Below are positions 62,201 through 64,000 of a stretch of 64,000 nt of DNA, one piece after another (the first letter of the stretch is position 1; each line of letters begins with the position of its first letter). Position numbers and translations under genes: made by a program. Source of the stretch: Sphagnum magellanicum. Taxonomy: Eukaryota; Streptophyta; Sphagnopsida; Sphagnales; Sphagnaceae. The stretch covers positions 24,190,256 to 24,254,255 of the forward strand of contig CM038910.1 of the NCBI GenBank assembly GCA_021904315.1, given 5' to 3'. A model generated the notes under the pieces. The model was not told the DNA's origin. It saw only the letters and a program-made list of their open reading frames with translations, and did not search any database.

Positions 62201-63916
62201 GCTTAAGGACAGTTAACCCATGTTTGTTGTGAATCTTGATAGAATTGAAAAGCTAACAGCTGCACTTACCATCCCATTTGGGGTTTTGTAGACAGAGCAA
62301 ATGCAGAAAATTGGAGATCTATGTGGGTTTCCAGATGAAACAACTTGGCCAGGAGTGAGTAAGCTGCCATTTTATAAGACTCTCAAGCCAGATCGGCCTA
62401 CCAAGCGACGTGTAAAAGATGTGTTTAAATCGTAAGCAATTTTTTGCTCTTTCTCTGATCTTAAAGTTGTGTAGGTTTTATAGTCTACATGGGTATATTC
62501 TAACTGTCTAGTGGCAATGCCAAGGTTTTTTCCTGTAATGTTCTTTGGTTCCAGATTAAGCGTGTGTTGTCAAAGAGAGAATGCTAGATAACATTTAAAA
62601 CTGAGTCTTTGTATCAATTCTGGGAATGTGGCAGAATTTCAGGACATGGGTTTTTGTATTGTTGTTTGCTTGGAGTTTTGAGCAGATTATTATGTACATG
62701 TTTAGATCTCACTGTTGGGAGCTGATAGGTTAGTGGGGAGTAATGGCCACTAGTCACTGCCATTCATGGTGAAGGTGATGGGTCTGATTCACCAGAAGCA
62801 GGAGTGACCAAATAGTAACCTTTTTTTTGGGTGTCTGACAGTTTTGACCGGCATGCCCTCGAGCTCCTGGAGCGCATGTTGACATTGGATCCTGAATGTG
62901 TAAGTGACCCCTCCTTATCAACCACCACAGTATATGAAGGTTCCAAAGTTCCTGTTTTGTATGTTTCCCTTGTGTATACATAAAACTTACTCAAGGCCTA
63001 GCCACTACTCAATGCCTCCTTTTTTGGCTTTGTCAGGTTAATGGCATCATTTTCCATGAATGTCAATTTGGTTTTGTCTTCTCAGATATCTTTGTCATCT
63101 CATTCTCTATTGTCTGGGTTCTGCAGAGAATTTCTGCAAAAGATGCATTGGATGCTGAGTACTTCTGGACAGAGCCATTCCCTTGTCAGCCCAACAGGTT
63201 TCTTTCTATCTGCTTTGTGTCACTGCTGCACCCCCTTGTTAGCAGCACAGCAGGTCTTTGTCTTCTGCTTTATGTATCATTTTTTCACCTAACAATCTCA
63301 ACCATAGATTTGACTACAAACATCAGGGTAGGATTTTGTGGATGCTATTAGTTGACAGCTGTAGAGTGTGGCTTGAATGCAAAATTTTGACTGCAGCTTA
63401 CCAAAGTATGAAGCTTCACATGAGTTTCAAACAAAGAAGAAGCGGCAGCAGAAGCGACAGCAACAAGAGGAGGCTGCCAAGCGCCAAAAGACTATGCACC
63501 AAGCACCTCCACATGCCCGTCTTCCACCAATCCAACAGCAACATATACCTGCCCTCCCTCTTCGGCCTGGGCCAAACCAACCAACTCAACACAATCTAGG
63601 CCAAACTAGTCAGCACTATGGAAATAATATCAATAGGGGAGCTGGTGGTAACCAAGGCCGAGCTCAGGGGCGACCACCACATGGAGGGTCAAACCAGGGA
63701 GGTGGATATGGACCGAATTGGGCTGTGTCAGGAGGTGGATATGGAGGACCAGGTGGGGGAGGGTATACTGCTCCAACCATGGTGCCACAAGGTGGAAGAG
63801 GCTATGGAGCTCCTAGTGGTGCCACTGGCTTCTCTCAAGGGGTTCCATATGGTGGGATGGGCGGAGGCCGTGGGCCTTCAGTTGGTGGTCGTGGACAGCA
63901 ATTTGGGTATGCTTGA
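57978..63916 (+). CDS. CDKC: Cyclin-dependent kinase C (CDK9-like, PITAIRE), 12 exons, 509 aa
   Basis: A plant P-TEFb-type kinase that, with cyclin T, phosphorylates the RNA polymerase II C-terminal domain and promotes elongation and splicing. Exons are 57978-58087, 59618-59699, 60224-60314, 60603-60632, 60977-61089, 61227-61299, 61441-61564, 61758-61875, 62292-62431, 62842-62899, 63127-63197 and 63397-63916 (1530 nt). Motifs: GEGTYGQV (32-39), ALKK with catalytic Lys54, the cyclin-binding helix PITAIRE (66-72), HRDIKGSN (162-169), DFGLARSF (182-189), the activation-loop Thr in [14 protein letters not shown] (Thr199) and [14 protein letters not shown]. The C-terminal 170 residues are Lys/Gln-rich ([12 protein letters not shown]) then Gly/Pro-rich, as in plant CDKC proteins. 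The length matches the family (about 505-515). The 30-nt exon 4 encodes the CDKC-specific [10 protein letters not shown] insert. Confidence 0.97.
58388..58422 (+). repeat. (TAG)n/(GTA)n microsatellite in CDKC intron 1
   Basis: A GGTGGTAGTAGTAGTAGTGG-type imperfect trinucleotide run. Confidence 0.85.
59233..59263 (+). repeat. (TC)n microsatellite in CDKC intron 1
   Basis: A pure TCTCTC run of about 30 bases, far from the splice sites of exon 2. Confidence 0.92.
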
Positions 63917-64000
63917 ATTTTTCCAGGTCAAATGTTTGTATTGTTACCAAGAGCAGTGTTGTTATACTCAGGTTGCATATCATGTAGCATTAGATTCCTT
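63917..64000 (+). other. CDKC 3' UTR start (window edge)
   Basis: The 84 bases after the TGA stop are U-rich. No polyadenylation signal is visible before the window ends. Confidence 0.6.

Noticed and set aside
1-64000. CRISPR array, bacterial operon, phage or tRNA/rRNA genes
   Set aside because: None seen. The direct repeats present are tandem minisatellites with unit-length variation, without unique equal-length spacers, and the genes have spliceosomal introns.

Overview
This is nuclear DNA of a land plant. It carries five intron-rich plant genes: plastid ribosomal protein bS6c, a SEN1/UPF1-like helicase, a NIPA8-type Mg2+ transporter, ATP phosphoribosyltransferase (histidine step 1) and cyclin-dependent kinase C. 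The coding models below were built by hand. Each intron was accepted only if it had GT-AG ends (one GC-AG) and kept the reading frame, and every complete model divides exactly by three. The very AT-rich intergenic DNA, modest introns and decayed retroelements would suit a spore-bearing plant (moss, liverwort, lycophyte or fern), but the species cannot be named from sequence alone. No bacterial operon, CRISPR array, rRNA or convincing tRNA was seen.

Layout. 1-20 kb is a gene desert: AT-rich sequence, degenerate short repeats, a 160-bp tandem duplication, a decayed Ty3/gypsy gag-protease piece (about 4.6-5.6 kb), and three clusters of one dispersed minisatellite family sharing the core AATAAGGTGGCAAG (1.6-2.1, 13.8-14.2 and 19.2-19.95 kb). 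Between them lie two broken host-gene fragments: a prolyl oligopeptidase pseudogene (14.86-16.4 kb) and an NDR/NDL-like pseudogene (17.5-18.34 kb). The bS6c gene (20.23-21.85 kb, +) starts just after the third cluster. A decayed MULE-type transposase (23.9-25.4 kb, -) follows.

27.6-36.8 kb (-) is a 17-exon helicase gene encoding 1422 residues. Walker A and Walker B motifs are encoded by tiny exons of 20, 16, 34 and 14 nt. Upstream of it is a telobox-rich tandem repeat whose copies each carry a hairpin. 38-46 kb is again a desert, with a decayed Ty3/gypsy reverse transcriptase-RNase H on the minus strand (41.25-42.66 kb). 46.3-50.96 kb (-) is the NIPA transporter (13 exons, 434 aa). 53.6-57.1 kb (-) is plastid ATP phosphoribosyltransferase (12 exons, 447 aa). 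57.98-63.92 kb (+) is CDKC (12 exons, 509 aa), arranged head to head with the histidine gene across an 880-bp shared 5' region.

The genes do not form one pathway. They are housekeeping functions: plastid translation, RNA/DNA helicase activity, Mg2+ transport, histidine synthesis and transcription-elongation kinase. I did not find a clearly new biological system. The most distinctive observations are the micro-exon architecture of the helicase, a probable internal duplication in that protein, the hairpin-bearing repeats at its 5' side, and the alternating A/B minisatellite against the bS6c promoter.
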